Shown here: positions 42,534 through 51,910 of the stretch, in pieces | Layout of the letters: the number at the start of each line of letters is the position of its first letter | How positions within the stretch are numbered: the first letter of the stretch is position 1 | Origin: an uncultured Oribacterium sp. | GTDB taxonomy: Bacteria > Bacillota > Clostridia > Lachnospirales > Lachnospiraceae | Assembly (NCBI GenBank): GCA_900770445.1 | Contig: CAAGKO010000023.1 | Location: 9,315-73,314 of the forward strand | Length of the DNA: 64,000 bases | Direction of reading: 5' to 3' | The notes under the pieces: model-generated | What the model saw: the letters and a program-made list of their open reading frames with translations, nothing else | Databases searched by the model: none | Told to the model about the DNA's origin: nothing | Program-made: the position numbers and the translations under genes

Positions 42534-43391
42534 CTATATCAGGTAAGTTTCTATCATCAGACGAATGGTTGTGAGACTTAACGGCATTTTATCGCTTTCA
42601 TAGGTCATGATGAGATTTTTTCCATGCACAAGTCCCGCATCGGCGTAATTTGCCAGTTTATTTACGGTGTCGGCCATGTAGCTTCGGTTCGTAGAGAGCC
42701 CGAAATGCTCCCAGATAAACATCTGACCGGTGCGTTTGTTTCGAATCGTGAAGTCCGGATAATAGCTGATTCCGTTGATGAGATGCTGACATTCGTAACG
42801 ATAAGGGATGCCGGCGTAATAGAGCTCATTGGCAATCATGACTTCGGATTTTGAACGAACCATCGTGCCTTCGGCGGTATCATGGACCAGTGCTTCTTCG
42901 TGCCCCTTCTTTCGAGGATAGGGTTCGGCACACCATCTCCGAAGCTTCTCATCCAGATCGGTAAGTTCATCTTTGAGGAGGGCATAGAGCTCAGGACAGT
43001 TTCGCAGCATCTGATCGGAGCGCTTTTCGTATGTTTTATAATGCTTTAGAAATGCGGACAGAGCAGCATATTCCTGCTGAAGATCATGAAGCCGGGCCTG
43101 AAAATATTTCTTACGTGCGAGTGCGATGGCGAGCTCCTGATGATCCTTCGAAATATAATGGTCCTTCAGGACACGTTTTTTCGTTGCTTGACTCTGTGAA
43201 TGCGCGGATTCAGAATCCGGAATGTCATAACTGCTGGTGCGCAGGAAGGGCACGCGTACTTTGCGGTCCTTATAGCTCTTAAATACCAGCGTGCCGTCCG
43301 GACAGCTGGTTTCATGAAGGATACATTGGACATCCGAAAGCTCGGATTTGACGCGATGAAGATCATCATAGATCAGTTGATAAGTATTCAT
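42534..43391 (-). CDS. Predicted PD-(D/E)XK-like nuclease of unknown role
   Basis: The protein has 285 residues. The first 150 are charged and probably coiled (EYAALSAFLKHYKTYEKR, KDELTDLDEKLRRW). From about 175 the sequence reads VRSKSEVMIANELYYAGIPYRYE, then SYYPDFTIRN and FIWEHFGLS. That is the E, D, E-x-H/K order seen in restriction-endonuclease-fold nucleases such as those in RSKSE...PDF...WEH proteins. AAAGGA precedes the ATG. It lies alone in an AT-rich stretch bracketed by two direct copies of the repeat array. No methylase or helicase partner is seen, so its target is unknown. Confidence 0.7.
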   Translation of the reverse strand: MNTYQLIYDDLHRVKSELSDVQCILHETSCPDGTLVFKSYKDRKVRVPFLRTSSYDIPDSESAHSQSQATKKRVLKDHYISKDHQELAIALARKKYFQARLHDLQQEYAALSAFLKHYKTYEKRSDQMLRNCPELYALLKDELTDLDEKLRRWCAEPYPRKKGHEEALVHDTAEGTMVRSKSEVMIANELYYAGIPYRYECQHLINGISYYPDFTIRNKRTGQMFIWEHFGLSTNRSYMADTVNKLANYADAGLVHGKNLIMTYESDKMPLSLTTIRLMIETYLI

Positions 43392-43911
43392 AGGAATCCT
43401 TTCAAAAAGTGGTTAGAAAAACAGAATTTTGATTTTAAGGGAAAGTACGTGACGGTGTTGGGGATGATTTGATGACTGATAATGAGTCTGCCCACTATAT
43501 TGAATGCATACACTTGGTGCGCGGTGTTGCCATAGTGAGGAGAGAAGAACCTGATGTCTGCCAGAGTAGAAAAGAAAACCAACGAACCAGAATAATAAAT
43601 AATGAAATTAATAATATCTATGACTATAGCAGATGTTCAGTAGAGCAACAATTGACATATTCGTCGAAACTGTTCGACTTAAATTGACGAATAGGATAGC
43701 TGGAGATGCGCATCCTTGCTTAGCGTGAAAGTTAAACAGTGAACTATATTACCGTCTTAATGTTCATTAGACGAGACCGGATTCTACTGGATTTGCAGTT
43801 TGCATCGTGATAGAAGAGAAGAGAAGACGTTTGGGGATGCAGGTGCTGTCATATCACGATGTTGAAATTAAACCTATGCATACACCTTGGCGCTTATTCA
43901 TTGCTTGAGTA
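43392..43911. other. AT-rich gap without a supported gene
   Basis: About 520 bp between the nuclease gene and repeat copy 2. Short frames occur on both strands, but none has a ribosome site or recognisable product. No tRNA, promoter or strong hairpin was seen, beyond being the spacer inside the 1.77-kb repeat-bounded segment. Confidence 0.5.
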
Positions 43912-44349
43912 ATGCTGTATCAAATTGTAATCAATAGTATTTGGTGACTATGTCGCCTTCCTGCCTGGGTAGCCAATGCTGTATCAAAAGGGCGGAAAAT
44001 AAAAATGATGACTACGGGAAATCGACTTTAAGGGATCCTGATGCTGTATCAAATAGATGAAATTCTGAGTTGATGCCAACAAAAATCAGGCTTGCGTGGT
44101 GCGCGATGTTGGCATCAGAGAGGAAATATGCCTAATTGATGCCAACATTGGCCTCGTTTCACCCAGTCATCAATACGGAAAGGCAGAGAAATGATGCAGC
44201 ATGGTACATGAAAATCGCTCCAAATCCATGCCCGACCAGTCATCAATATAAAAAAGAGAGGGAATGATACAGCATGTAAGGAGAGATGAGGACCACTCTC
44301 CAGACAAACCCAGGCACCAATATGCAAAAGAGAGGAAATGATACAGCAT
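43912..44349. repeat. Repeat array, copy 2, with mirrored halves
   Basis: ATGCTGTATCAAA occurs at 43912, 43976 and 44041 (periods 64 and 65). The palindrome TGATGCCAACA-N25-TGTTGGCATCA is at 44071-44117 and another TTGATGCCAACA at 44136. Reverse-sense units ATGATRCAGCAT then occur at 44191, 44264 and 44338 (periods 73-74). So the left half points in and the right half mirrors it. The part 44041-44201 duplicates copy 1. Confidence 0.85.
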
Positions 44350-44383
44350 GGCATTACAGATTAGGGACGCTCTGCAGACGGCG

Positions 44384-44531
44384 TGTGCCGAGTTCTGCCG
44401 CGTGTGCCAAGTTCTGCCGCCTGTGCCGAGCTCTAGCCTGTGCCGAGCTCTAGCCTGCGCCGAGCCCTACCGCCTGTGCCGAGCTCTACAGTCTACGTCG
44501 AGCTCTAAATCCTTTATCGAGCTTGCAGCAG
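44384..44531. repeat. Tandem 17-19-bp repeat
   Basis: About eight units with a TGTGCCGAGCTCTAGCC-like core start at 44384, 44403, 44422, 44439, 44456, 44475, 44494 and 44513, decaying to the right. A short frame (44348-44563) across them would make a Cys/Ala/Pro-rich product and is not supported as a gene. Confidence 0.8.
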
Positions 44532-44611
44532 ATGGGGCAGATGGGACTTCTGCTGCCCCTTGACTTTTCTGTGGTCAGGAAATAAACTATAGAAAGTTTG
44601 ATTTTCTTCCA

Positions 44612-44617
44612 TATAAT
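44612..44617 (+). promoter_or_regulatory. -10 box upstream of the pheST leader
   Basis: A perfect TATAAT in ATATAATGTGG lies about 60 bp before the first T-box features. No clear -35 element is seen. Confidence 0.45.
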
Positions 44618-44639
44618 GTGGTAGAGAGTCAGACAGGGT

Positions 44640-44943
44640 ATAGTGAATAAATACATGGAAGGTGTTCAGTAGTTCAGAATCGTTTCTCCTGAGAGAGTGA
44701 CCGTGACACGCTGCGAGCGGTCTGAGAAATCTCTGATACGAATTTTCGCACTGGAGTTGTCCGGGGGAAGGCGTGCGTGCAGGCGCGGCGCTGGTAGTTC
44801 GGAACGTGGATGCGCGTTAAGCATAGTGAGTGCCTGTGGGTGAGGCTTCGTGACGATGTGGTGTCGGAAGCATTGGCTGCGGGAACAAGGGTGGTACCGC
44901 GATGATTCGTCCCTGTGTGTCGTAAGACATGCAGGGATTTTTT
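44640..44943 (+). ncRNA. T-box leader of pheST
   Basis: The antiterminator motif AGGGTGGTACCGCG is at 44888-44901, followed by a terminator stem CCCTGTGTGTC/GACATGCAGGG and ATTTTTT (44911-44943). A GAGAGAGTGA element near 44691 resembles the stem I base. A TTC triplet at about 44745-44747 in a GAATTTTCGCAC context is a candidate Phe specifier. Uncharged tRNA-Phe would bind and let transcription pass into pheS. The 5' end is approximate; about 170 nt separate the terminator from pheS. Confidence 0.9.
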
Positions 44944-45116
44944 GTGTAGATGATCAGATGATATGCGTGCATGAGATGATGGCGACGCTGCATCAGGCTG
45001 AGAAATCAGCGGATTATTTTCCGAATAGTGGAAACGCGTGGTGAAGTGATCATGGCTTTGCGAAGGTGGAGCTGCATATATACCGTGACCCTGACGGTGA
45101 TGAGAAGGAGAGAATG

Positions 45117-46139
45117 ATGGATAATTCAAAGCTTGAAGAGCTGAAGAAGCTTGCGCAGGAGAGTATCCGCGAAGCGCAGGACACGAATGCACTGAATGAT
45201 GTGCGTGTTCGTTTCCTTGGTAAGAAGGGTGAGATCACCTCGCTGCTGAAGTCCATGAAGGATCTGAGCGCAGAGGAGAAGCCGAAGTTCGGTCAGCTGG
45301 TCAATGCACTTCGCCAGCAGGTCGAGGAGGAGCTTCAGGAGCATATGACGGAGCTTCAGAAGAAGGCACGTGAGGCGAAGATGGCAGCGGAGACGATCGA
45401 TGTGACGCTGCCGGCGAAGAAGATGCAGTATGGTCACGCGCATCCGAACACGAAGGCCCTCGAGGAGGTCGAGCGTATCTTCATCGGCATGGGCTATGAG
45501 GTCGTCGAGGGTCCGGAGGTTGAGTACGATGAGTACAACTTCGAGAAGCTGAACATCCCGAAGGGCCACCCGGCGAGAGACGAGCAGGATACCTTCTATA
45601 TCGGAAACAATATCCTGCTTCGTACACAGACGTCGTCCGTACAGGCGCGTGTGATGGAGAAGGGCAAGCTTCCGATCCGTATGATCTGTCCGGGCCGTGT
45701 ATTCCGTTCGGACGCCGTGGATGCTACCCACTCCCCGTCCTTCCATCAGATCGAGGGCCTCGTCATCGACAAGCACGTGACCTTCGCAGATCTGAAGGGC
45801 ACCCTTGATACCTTCGCGAAGGAGCTGTTCGGACCGGAGACGAAGACCAAGCTTCGTCCGCACCACTTCCCGTTCACGGAGCCGTCGGCAGAGGTCGATG
45901 TGAGCTGCTTCAAGTGCGGTGGCAAGGGCTGCCGTTTCTGTAAGGGCGAGGGCTGGATCGAGATCCTCGGCTGCGGTATGGTTCACCCGCACGTACTCGA
46001 GATGTGCGGTATCGACCCGAACGAGTACCAGGGCTTCGCCTTCGGCGTGGGCCTCGAGCGTATCGCGCTGCTCAAGTATGAAATCGATGACATGCGTCTT
46101 CTCTATGAGAATGATACACGTTTTCTGAATCAGTTCTAA
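45117..46139 (+). CDS. pheS: Phenylalanyl-tRNA synthetase alpha subunit
   Basis: PheS forms the catalytic core that joins Phe to tRNA-Phe in an alpha2-beta2 enzyme. The 340 residues start with the coiled tRNA-contact helix (KLEELKKLAQESIREAQ), followed by class II motif 2 (RTQTSSVQARVM and ICPGRVFRSDAVDATHSPSF), the zinc-like CFKCGGKGCRFCKGEGW insert often seen in Clostridia, and motif 3 GFAFGVGLERIALLKY. AAGGAG lies six bases before ATG 45117; ATG 45114 is adjacent. It is controlled by the T-box and followed by pheT after 17 bp. Confidence 0.96.
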   Translation: MDNSKLEELKKLAQESIREAQDTNALNDVRVRFLGKKGEITSLLKSMKDLSAEEKPKFGQLVNALRQQVEEELQEHMTELQKKAREAKMAAETIDVTLPAKKMQYGHAHPNTKALEEVERIFIGMGYEVVEGPEVEYDEYNFEKLNIPKGHPARDEQDTFYIGNNILLRTQTSSVQARVMEKGKLPIRMICPGRVFRSDAVDATHSPSFHQIEGLVIDKHVTFADLKGTLDTFAKELFGPETKTKLRPHHFPFTEPSAEVDVSCFKCGGKGCRFCKGEGWIEILGCGMVHPHVLEMCGIDPNEYQGFAFGVGLERIALLKYEIDDMRLLYENDTRFLNQF

Positions 46140-46156
46140 GAAGGGGAGGAAATAGC

Positions 46157-48595
46157 ATGAATACATCCATGAACTGGATCAAGGAGTATGTTCCGGATCT
46201 CGACTGTACACCGAAGGAGTGGACAGATGCCATGACGCTGACCGGTACGAAGGTCGAGACCTGCACTATCTTAAATAAGAACCTCGATAAGATCGTCACC
46301 GGACAGATCAAGTCCATCGAGCCGCATCCGGATGCGACGAAGCTCGTCATCTGCCAGGTCGATGTCGGTGCGTCCGAGCTTATCCAGATCGTCACCGGTG
46401 CGTCGAACATGAAGGTCGGCGATGTGGTGCCGGTCGTGCTCGACGGTGGTAAGGTCGCCGGCGGTCATGACGGCAGTGCGCTTCCGGAGGATGGTATCGA
46501 GATCCATGCCGGTAAGCTGCGTGGCGTGGAGTCCTACGGTATGATGTGCTCCATCGAGGAGCTCGGCTCCAGCCGAGAGTTCTATCCGGAGGCACCGGAG
46601 TCCGGTCTCTATATCTTCCCGGAGGGGACGGCGGTCGGCCAGGATGCGCCGACGCTGCTCGGACTGAACGACGCCATCCACGAGTATGAGATCACCTCAA
46701 ACCGTGTGGACTGCTACAGTGTGATCGGTATCGCACGTGAGGCAGCGGCGACCTTCGGCAAGCGCTTCCATATGCCGGCAGAGGAGAAGTCGGGCAATGC
46801 AGAGGATATCCACGATTACCTCAAGGTGTCCGTCGAGGATACGGAGCTCTGTCCGCGTTATACCGCACGTATGGTGAAGAACATCCAGCTCGCACCATCA
46901 CCGAAGTGGATGCAGATCCGCCTCGCAAGCGCCGGCATCCGTCCGATCAACAACATCGTCGATATCACAAACTATGTGATGCTCGAGTACGGTCAGCCGA
47001 TGCACAGCTATGACTATGACAAGATCCGCGGTCACGAGATCATCGTGAAGCGCGCGCAGGACGGTGACGAGTTCGAGACCCTGGACGGTCAGATGAGAAC
47101 CCTCGATCACAGCATCCTGACGATCTGCGATGCCGAGGGCGCGATCGGTCTTGCCGGCATCATGGGCGGTGAGAACTCGAAGATCACCGACGATGTGAAG
47201 ACCATGGTCTTCGAAGCCGCAACCTTCGACGGTACCAACATCCGTTTAAGTGCACGTAAGGTCGGCAACCGTACCGATGCGTCCGGCTACTTCGAGAAGG
47301 GCCTCGACCCGAACCTCGCAGAGTCCGCGATCAATCGTGCATGTGCTCTGATCGAGCAGCTCGGCGCCGGTGAGGTGGTCGGTGGCATCATCGATGTCTA
47401 TCCGGTGAAGCGGGAGCCGTCGGTCGTAGTCTGCAAGGCATCTGAGATCAATCACCTGATCGGCTTCGATCTCACGGCAGAGGAGATGAAGGCCTACCTC
47501 GAGAAGATCGAGCTCTCGACCGAGATCGGTGCGGATGGCGACACCTTGACCGTGACCGCCCCGACCTTCCGTCAGGATATTCACCGCATGTGTGACGTCG
47601 CGGAAGAGGTTCTCCGTTTCTATGGTTATGCGAATGTCTCCATGACCCTTCCATCCGGCGGGGATGTGGCAGGCGGTCTGGCACCGGATCTCGCGGTCAA
47701 TGAGCGTGTACGTCACTACGCACAGGCGCTCGGCTATTCCCAGGCCTTCATGTACAGCTTCGAGTCTCCGAAGGTATATGATAAGCTCCTGTTCCCGGCC
47801 GATGCGATGGAGCGTCAGCAGGTGAAGATTCTGAACCCGCTCGGTGAGGACTTCTCGGTGATGCGTACGTCCAGCATGAACGGTATGCTGAGCTCACTCA
47901 GCACGAACTATAACCGTCGTAATCGTGATGCACGTCTCTATGAGATGGCGTCCATCTACATCCCGAAGGCTCTGCCGCTCACGGAGCTTCCGGATGAGCG
48001 TATGACCCTGACCCTCGGTGAGATCGGAGAGGGCGACTTCTTCACCATGAAGGGCGATGTCGAGGTGATTCTCAATCAGCTCGGCCTCACGGGGCGCTAC
48101 CACTATGATGCAGCCGGCTGTGCGAAGCCGTTCCTGCACCCGGGCAGACGCGCGAACATCATTTACGCGGGTCATGTGATCGGTTACCTCGGTGAGGTTC
48201 ACCCGGAGGTGCTCGAGAACTATGCCATCGGCGAGGCGGCATATGTCGCTGTCGTAGATATGCCGGAGGTGTATCCGCTGGTCAATGATGACACCAAGTA
48301 TGTTCCGCTGGCGAAGTTCCCGTCGGTAAGCCGTGACTTCTCGATGCTCGTTCCGCACGCCGTAACCGCTGGTCAGATCGAGGATATCCTCGTACAGCGC
48401 GCCGGTAAGCTCTGTGAGCGCGTCGAGCTCTTCGATGTATACGAGGGCGCACAGGTGCTCGCGGGCTTCAAGTCGATGGCTTACAAGGTGACGCTCCGTG
48501 CACAGGATCACACCCTCACCGACGATGAGATCGGCGGCGTCGTAAAGAAGATCCTGAACGGCCTCGAGAGACTCGGCGTAAGCCTCCGCTCGTAA
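46157..48595 (+). CDS. pheT: Phenylalanyl-tRNA synthetase beta subunit
   Basis: The 812-residue partner of PheS has an N-terminal tRNA-binding EMAP-like domain (KIVTGQIKSIEPHPDATKLV), the B3/B4 editing domain, B5, a catalytic-like core and the C-terminal anticodon-binding FDX-ACB domain (VPLAKFPSVSRDFSMLVPH). Length and order are normal. AAGGGGAGGAAATAGC precedes the ATG. It ends at a bidirectional terminator shared with smpB. Confidence 0.97.
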   Translation: MNTSMNWIKEYVPDLDCTPKEWTDAMTLTGTKVETCTILNKNLDKIVTGQIKSIEPHPDATKLVICQVDVGASELIQIVTGASNMKVGDVVPVVLDGGKVAGGHDGSALPEDGIEIHAGKLRGVESYGMMCSIEELGSSREFYPEAPESGLYIFPEGTAVGQDAPTLLGLNDAIHEYEITSNRVDCYSVIGIAREAAATFGKRFHMPAEEKSGNAEDIHDYLKVSVEDTELCPRYTARMVKNIQLAPSPKWMQIRLASAGIRPINNIVDITNYVMLEYGQPMHSYDYDKIRGHEIIVKRAQDGDEFETLDGQMRTLDHSILTICDAEGAIGLAGIMGGENSKITDDVKTMVFEAATFDGTNIRLSARKVGNRTDASGYFEKGLDPNLAESAINRACALIEQLGAGEVVGGIIDVYPVKREPSVVVCKASEINHLIGFDLTAEEMKAYLEKIELSTEIGADGDTLTVTAPTFRQDIHRMCDVAEEVLRFYGYANVSMTLPSGGDVAGGLAPDLAVNERVRHYAQALGYSQAFMYSFESPKVYDKLLFPADAMERQQVKILNPLGEDFSVMRTSSMNGMLSSLSTNYNRRNRDARLYEMASIYIPKALPLTELPDERMTLTLGEIGEGDFFTMKGDVEVILNQLGLTGRYHYDAAGCAKPFLHPGRRANIIYAGHVIGYLGEVHPEVLENYAIGEAAYVAVVDMPEVYPLVNDDTKYVPLAKFPSVSRDFSMLVPHAVTAGQIEDILVQRAGKLCERVELFDVYEGAQVLAGFKSMAYKVTLRAQDHTLTDDEIGGVVKKILNGLERLGVSLRS

Positions 48596-48610
48596 AATAT
48601 TTGAACACTA

Positions 48611-48643
48611 AAAAAGACTTCGGAGAAATCCGAAGTCTTTTTT
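48611..48643. terminator. Bidirectional terminator between pheT and smpB
   Basis: A-run, GACTTCGGA, GAAA loop, TCCGAAGTC and a T run: the same hairpin works on both strands for the convergent genes. Confidence 0.93.
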
Positions 48644-48645
48644 GG

Positions 48646-49128
48646 TCAGATGCGAAGGTTTGCGCCCTTGAAGTCGCGCTCGAGTTCGCGCTTCTGCTGC
48701 TTCTTCGCGAGGTCCGCGCGTTTATCGTAGAGCTTCTTGCCTCGGCAGAGGCCGATTTCGACCTTCACGAGGGAGCGGCGGAAGTAGACGCGGAGCGGGA
48801 CGAGGGCGTAGCCGTCCTCCTTCAGCTTGCCGAGGATTTTATTGATCTCGGACTTATGGAGGAGGAGCTTGCGGTCGCGCAGCGGGTCCTTGTTAAAGAT
48901 GTTGCCCTTCTCGTACGGATTCACATGCATGCCGTAGATGAAGACCTCTCCGTTTTTTATGCTGCAGAAGGATTCCTTGATGGAGCACTGGCCGAGGCGG
49001 AGGGACTTGACCTCTGTGCCCGCGAGCTCGATACCGCACTCGAAGGTCTCATCCACGAAGTAGTCGTGGTAGGCCTTCTTGTTGTTTGCGATGAGCTTGG
49101 TGCCTTCTTCTTTTCCGTGATTTGCCAT
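48646..49128 (-). CDS. smpB: SsrA-binding protein SmpB
   Basis: The 160-residue tmRNA partner rescues stalled ribosomes. IANNKKAYHDYFVDETFECGIELAGTE is conserved in two parts, as are GTEVKSLRLGQCSIKESF, INKILGKLKEDGYALVPL and the basic C-terminal tail KKLYDKRADLAKKQQKR. It lies downstream of rnr on the same strand (160-bp gap), a common Firmicutes order. The tmRNA gene itself was not seen in the window. Confidence 0.96.
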   Translation of the reverse strand: MANHGKEEGTKLIANNKKAYHDYFVDETFECGIELAGTEVKSLRLGQCSIKESFCSIKNGEVFIYGMHVNPYEKGNIFNKDPLRDRKLLLHKSEINKILGKLKEDGYALVPLRVYFRRSLVKVEIGLCRGKKLYDKRADLAKKQQKRELERDFKGANLRI

Positions 49129-49288
49129 GGTAATACCTCTATGTTTTACGGATGAACAGTCATAGTATGACAGGAATTCTGCGGATTTTCAATCAACCCG
49201 TGGTTGTTTACCGGTCCGCGGAATCCGTCGGGCCGGACTGCGTCTGTCGGTTGCGCTTTGTTCTACGGACAGATGCTCTGCGTGTGGT

Positions 49289-51463
49289 TCACGCCTCGCT
49301 GTCTTCCGGGCCCAGGAGCTGGAAGTCGATGGTACGTGTGAGTTTGTCTGCATTGAGCACCCGTACACGGACGTGGTCACCGAGGCGATAGGTACGGCCG
49401 GTACGTTCACCGACCAGCTCGTACTTGTCTTCGCGGAAGATGTAGTAGTCGGAGTCCATGAGGCGGACAGCACACATGCCTTCGACGGTGTTCGGGAGCT
49501 GGACATAGATGCCGTAGTTCGTGACGCCGGAGATGACGCCGTCGAACTCCTCATCGATGTGATGACGCATCCACTCGCATTCCTTCAGCTTGTCGGTCTC
49601 ACGCTCCGCTTCGTCAGCGCGGCGCTCGAGGGTGGAAGAGCGGTCGGCGACGGCCGGGAGCAGGTTCTTATAGTGCTCGAGGCGGCGCTTGTCGAGCTCG
49701 CCGCGGAGATCCTCCTTGATGATGCGGTGGATCTGGAGGTCCGGATAGCGGCGGATCGGAGAGGTGAAGTGACAGTAGTACTTCGCCGCGAGGCCGAAGT
49801 GTCCGGAGCACTCGGTGGAGTAGCGGGCCTGCTTGAGGGAGCGGAGGGTCATCGTCTTGATGATCGGCTCCTCCGGGGTGCCGACGATGGCATCGAGGAG
49901 CTTCTGCACCTCCTTCGGGCGGATGCTCTCGTCATCGCGGATACGGATGAAGTGACCGAAGTTCTCGATGGCGAGCGCGAGCTGCTGGAACTTCTCGGCA
50001 TCCGGCTTCTCGTGTACACGGAAGACGAACGGAACCTGCTGCCAGAAGAAGTCCTCGGCGACGGTTTCATTGGCCGCGAGCATGAAGTCCTCGATCAGCA
50101 TGTGGGCTTCGTTTCGCTCGTATGGGTGAATGTCGGTGACATGGCCCTGTGCATCGAGGATGATCTTCGTCTCCGGGAAGTCGAAGTCGATGCCGCCACG
50201 CTCGTAGCGGCGCTTCCGGAGCAGCTGAGACAGCTCGTACATGCGCTCGAGCAGTGGCTTATACGGCAGGTAGGAGGCGATGTCCTCGCCGTTCGTGAGC
50301 TCCGTGTTCGTGAGGATCGCGTGCACGCCGCTGTAGCTCATGCGCTTATCGGAGCGGATGACGGACTCACAGATCTCGTGGTTCAGCATCTTACCGCTGG
50401 CGTCGATGTCCATGACGCAGGAGAGCGTCAGTCGATCCTCCTCCGGGTTCAGAGAACAGATGCCGTTGCAGAGCACACGTGGCAGCATCGGGATCACGCG
50501 GTCCGTGAGGTAGACGGAGGTGCCGCGGTTCAGGGCTTCCTGATCGATCAGCGAGTGCTCCTTCACGTATTCCGTGACATCCGCGATGTGGACATAGAGG
50601 CGGTATTGATTCGTCGTCTCGTCATACTCGAGGGAAACGGCGTCGTCGAGGTCCTTCGCGTCCTCACCGTCGATGGTGATGGTGGTGAGCTGACGGAAGT
50701 CGTGCTGCCGACGGCGCGCGATGGCGTCCTCCGGCACGGTCTCCGGGATCGCCTGGGCAGCGCGCATGATGTCCTTCGGAAAGGCTTCCGGGAGCCCGTA
50801 GGCCCGAACGATGGAGAGAATGTCGACGCCCGGATCATTGACATGGCCGAGAATCTCGGTGATGACACCCTCCGGACTGTGCTTCTCATCCCCGTAGTTC
50901 ATGATTTTCACAACGACCTTATGGCCGTTTACGGCGTGCATATCCTTACCCTGCGGGATGTAGATGTCCTTCAGGATCCGCTGGTTGTCCGGCTCGACGA
51001 AGCCGACGGATTTATTCTTATGATAGAAGCCGACGATTTCCTTATTGGCATGCTCGAGGATCTGGGTGATATGTCCCTCGGAGCGATGGCTCGCGTCGGC
51101 ACTGCGGGTGATGATGATGCGCACGCGATCACCGTCGAGCGCCTCACCGACGTAATCGGCCGGGATAAAGATGTCCGGCTCATTTTCGTGGCCCTCCATC
51201 GACACGAAGCCGAAGCCGCGTGGATGCGCATGGAAGGTGCCGACGTGTGTGAAATTTTCTGTGCGGCCATACTTTCCCCTCTGGGAGATACCGATGCGGC
51301 CCTCCGATACGAGACGGTCCAGCACCTCCTGGAGGGCGGCACGCTCCGGCTTCGGAATACCGATCAGCATGGCCATTTCCTTCGCTTTCATCGGCTGATA
51401 GATCGGATCCTTTACGAGATCCACGATCAGCTTCGCGAGTTTTTCCTTTTGATAATCCTGCAT
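49289..51463 (-). CDS. rnr: Ribonuclease R
   Basis: The 724-residue 3'-5' exoribonuclease of the RNB family has an N-terminal winged helix, cold-shock domains (GRTENFTHVGTFHAHPRGFGF as two motifs), the catalytic RNB core with DLDDAVSLEYD, then an S1 domain (GVISGVTNYGIYVQLPNTVEG). It degrades structured RNA and works with SmpB/tmRNA. AAGGAA precedes the ATG. secG lies upstream on the same strand, with a terminator in between, so rnr may have its own promoter. Confidence 0.95.
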   Translation of the reverse strand: MQDYQKEKLAKLIVDLVKDPIYQPMKAKEMAMLIGIPKPERAALQEVLDRLVSEGRIGISQRGKYGRTENFTHVGTFHAHPRGFGFVSMEGHENEPDIFIPADYVGEALDGDRVRIIITRSADASHRSEGHITQILEHANKEIVGFYHKNKSVGFVEPDNQRILKDIYIPQGKDMHAVNGHKVVVKIMNYGDEKHSPEGVITEILGHVNDPGVDILSIVRAYGLPEAFPKDIMRAAQAIPETVPEDAIARRRQHDFRQLTTITIDGEDAKDLDDAVSLEYDETTNQYRLYVHIADVTEYVKEHSLIDQEALNRGTSVYLTDRVIPMLPRVLCNGICSLNPEEDRLTLSCVMDIDASGKMLNHEICESVIRSDKRMSYSGVHAILTNTELTNGEDIASYLPYKPLLERMYELSQLLRKRRYERGGIDFDFPETKIILDAQGHVTDIHPYERNEAHMLIEDFMLAANETVAEDFFWQQVPFVFRVHEKPDAEKFQQLALAIENFGHFIRIRDDESIRPKEVQKLLDAIVGTPEEPIIKTMTLRSLKQARYSTECSGHFGLAAKYYCHFTSPIRRYPDLQIHRIIKEDLRGELDKRRLEHYKNLLPAVADRSSTLERRADEAERETDKLKECEWMRHHIDEEFDGVISGVTNYGIYVQLPNTVEGMCAVRLMDSDYYIFREDKYELVGERTGRTYRLGDHVRVRVLNADKLTRTIDFQLLGPEDSEA

Positions 51464-51582
51464 AAGTTCCTTTTCTATTTCGTACAGTCTGTTGATGTGT
51501 TCGTGTTCATGTTCCGCAAGAAAGCAGAAAAGTGTCCATACATGGCCATTTTCTGTTCTCTTTTCGCTGGTGCGGAACGGTT

Positions 51583-51615
51583 AAAAAAATACCTGCATAC
51601 GTTTTGTATGCAGGT
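51583..51615 (-). terminator. Terminator after secG
   Basis: ACCTGCATAC and GTATGCAGGT pair perfectly with a 5-nt loop; on the minus strand ATTTTTTTAA follows. It lies between secG and rnr. Confidence 0.9.
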
Positions 51616-51640
51616 ACATCGTATCAAATCTTATTCGTCA

Positions 51641-51868
51641 TTACCAGATTACGTCGAGAACAAGCGCTACGAGGAAGAAGAGCACAGCTGCGATCTTCGT
51701 GAACTTCTCAAGTCCGCCCTCGATGGAACGGCCTCTGTTCTTGCCCCAGTAGGTATCGGCCATGCCGGAGATGGCACCGAGACCCTGGCTCTTACCTTCC
51801 TGCATCAGAATGATCGCGGAAAGAGCAACGCCTAAAATACAGAATATAATGACAAGTGCGATTTTCAT
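51641..51868 (-). CDS. secG: Preprotein translocase subunit SecG
   Basis: The 75-residue membrane protein has two hydrophobic segments (IALVIIFCILGVALSAIIL and FTKIAAVLFFLVALVLDVIW) and the QEGKSQGLGAISGMADTYWG loop typical of SecG. It helps protein export with SecYE. AGGTGGTGAAG precedes the ATG. It faces murI. Confidence 0.94.
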   Translation of the reverse strand: MKIALVIIFCILGVALSAIILMQEGKSQGLGAISGMADTYWGKNRGRSIEGGLEKFTKIAAVLFFLVALVLDVIW

Positions 51869-51910
51869 AAATCTTCACCACCTCATACATAGTTTTACAA
51901 ATACCTATGG

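Noticed and set aside
42208..44349. CRISPR array or insertion sequence around the nuclease gene
   Set aside because: Units mirror each other and have no unique spacers. The enclosed protein has no transposase motif, and terminal inverted repeats with target duplications were not found.
44348..44563. Cys/Ala-rich small gene
   Set aside because: It is a read-through of the tandem repeat at 44384-44531.
48596..48645. tmRNA gene near smpB
   Set aside because: Only a bidirectional terminator fits between pheT and smpB; no tRNA-like ends or tag frame were seen.
49373..51835. Long plus-strand frame of 820 codons
   Set aside because: It is opposite rnr, which has full RNase R motifs. The plus-strand product has no recognisable domain and is a codon-bias shadow.
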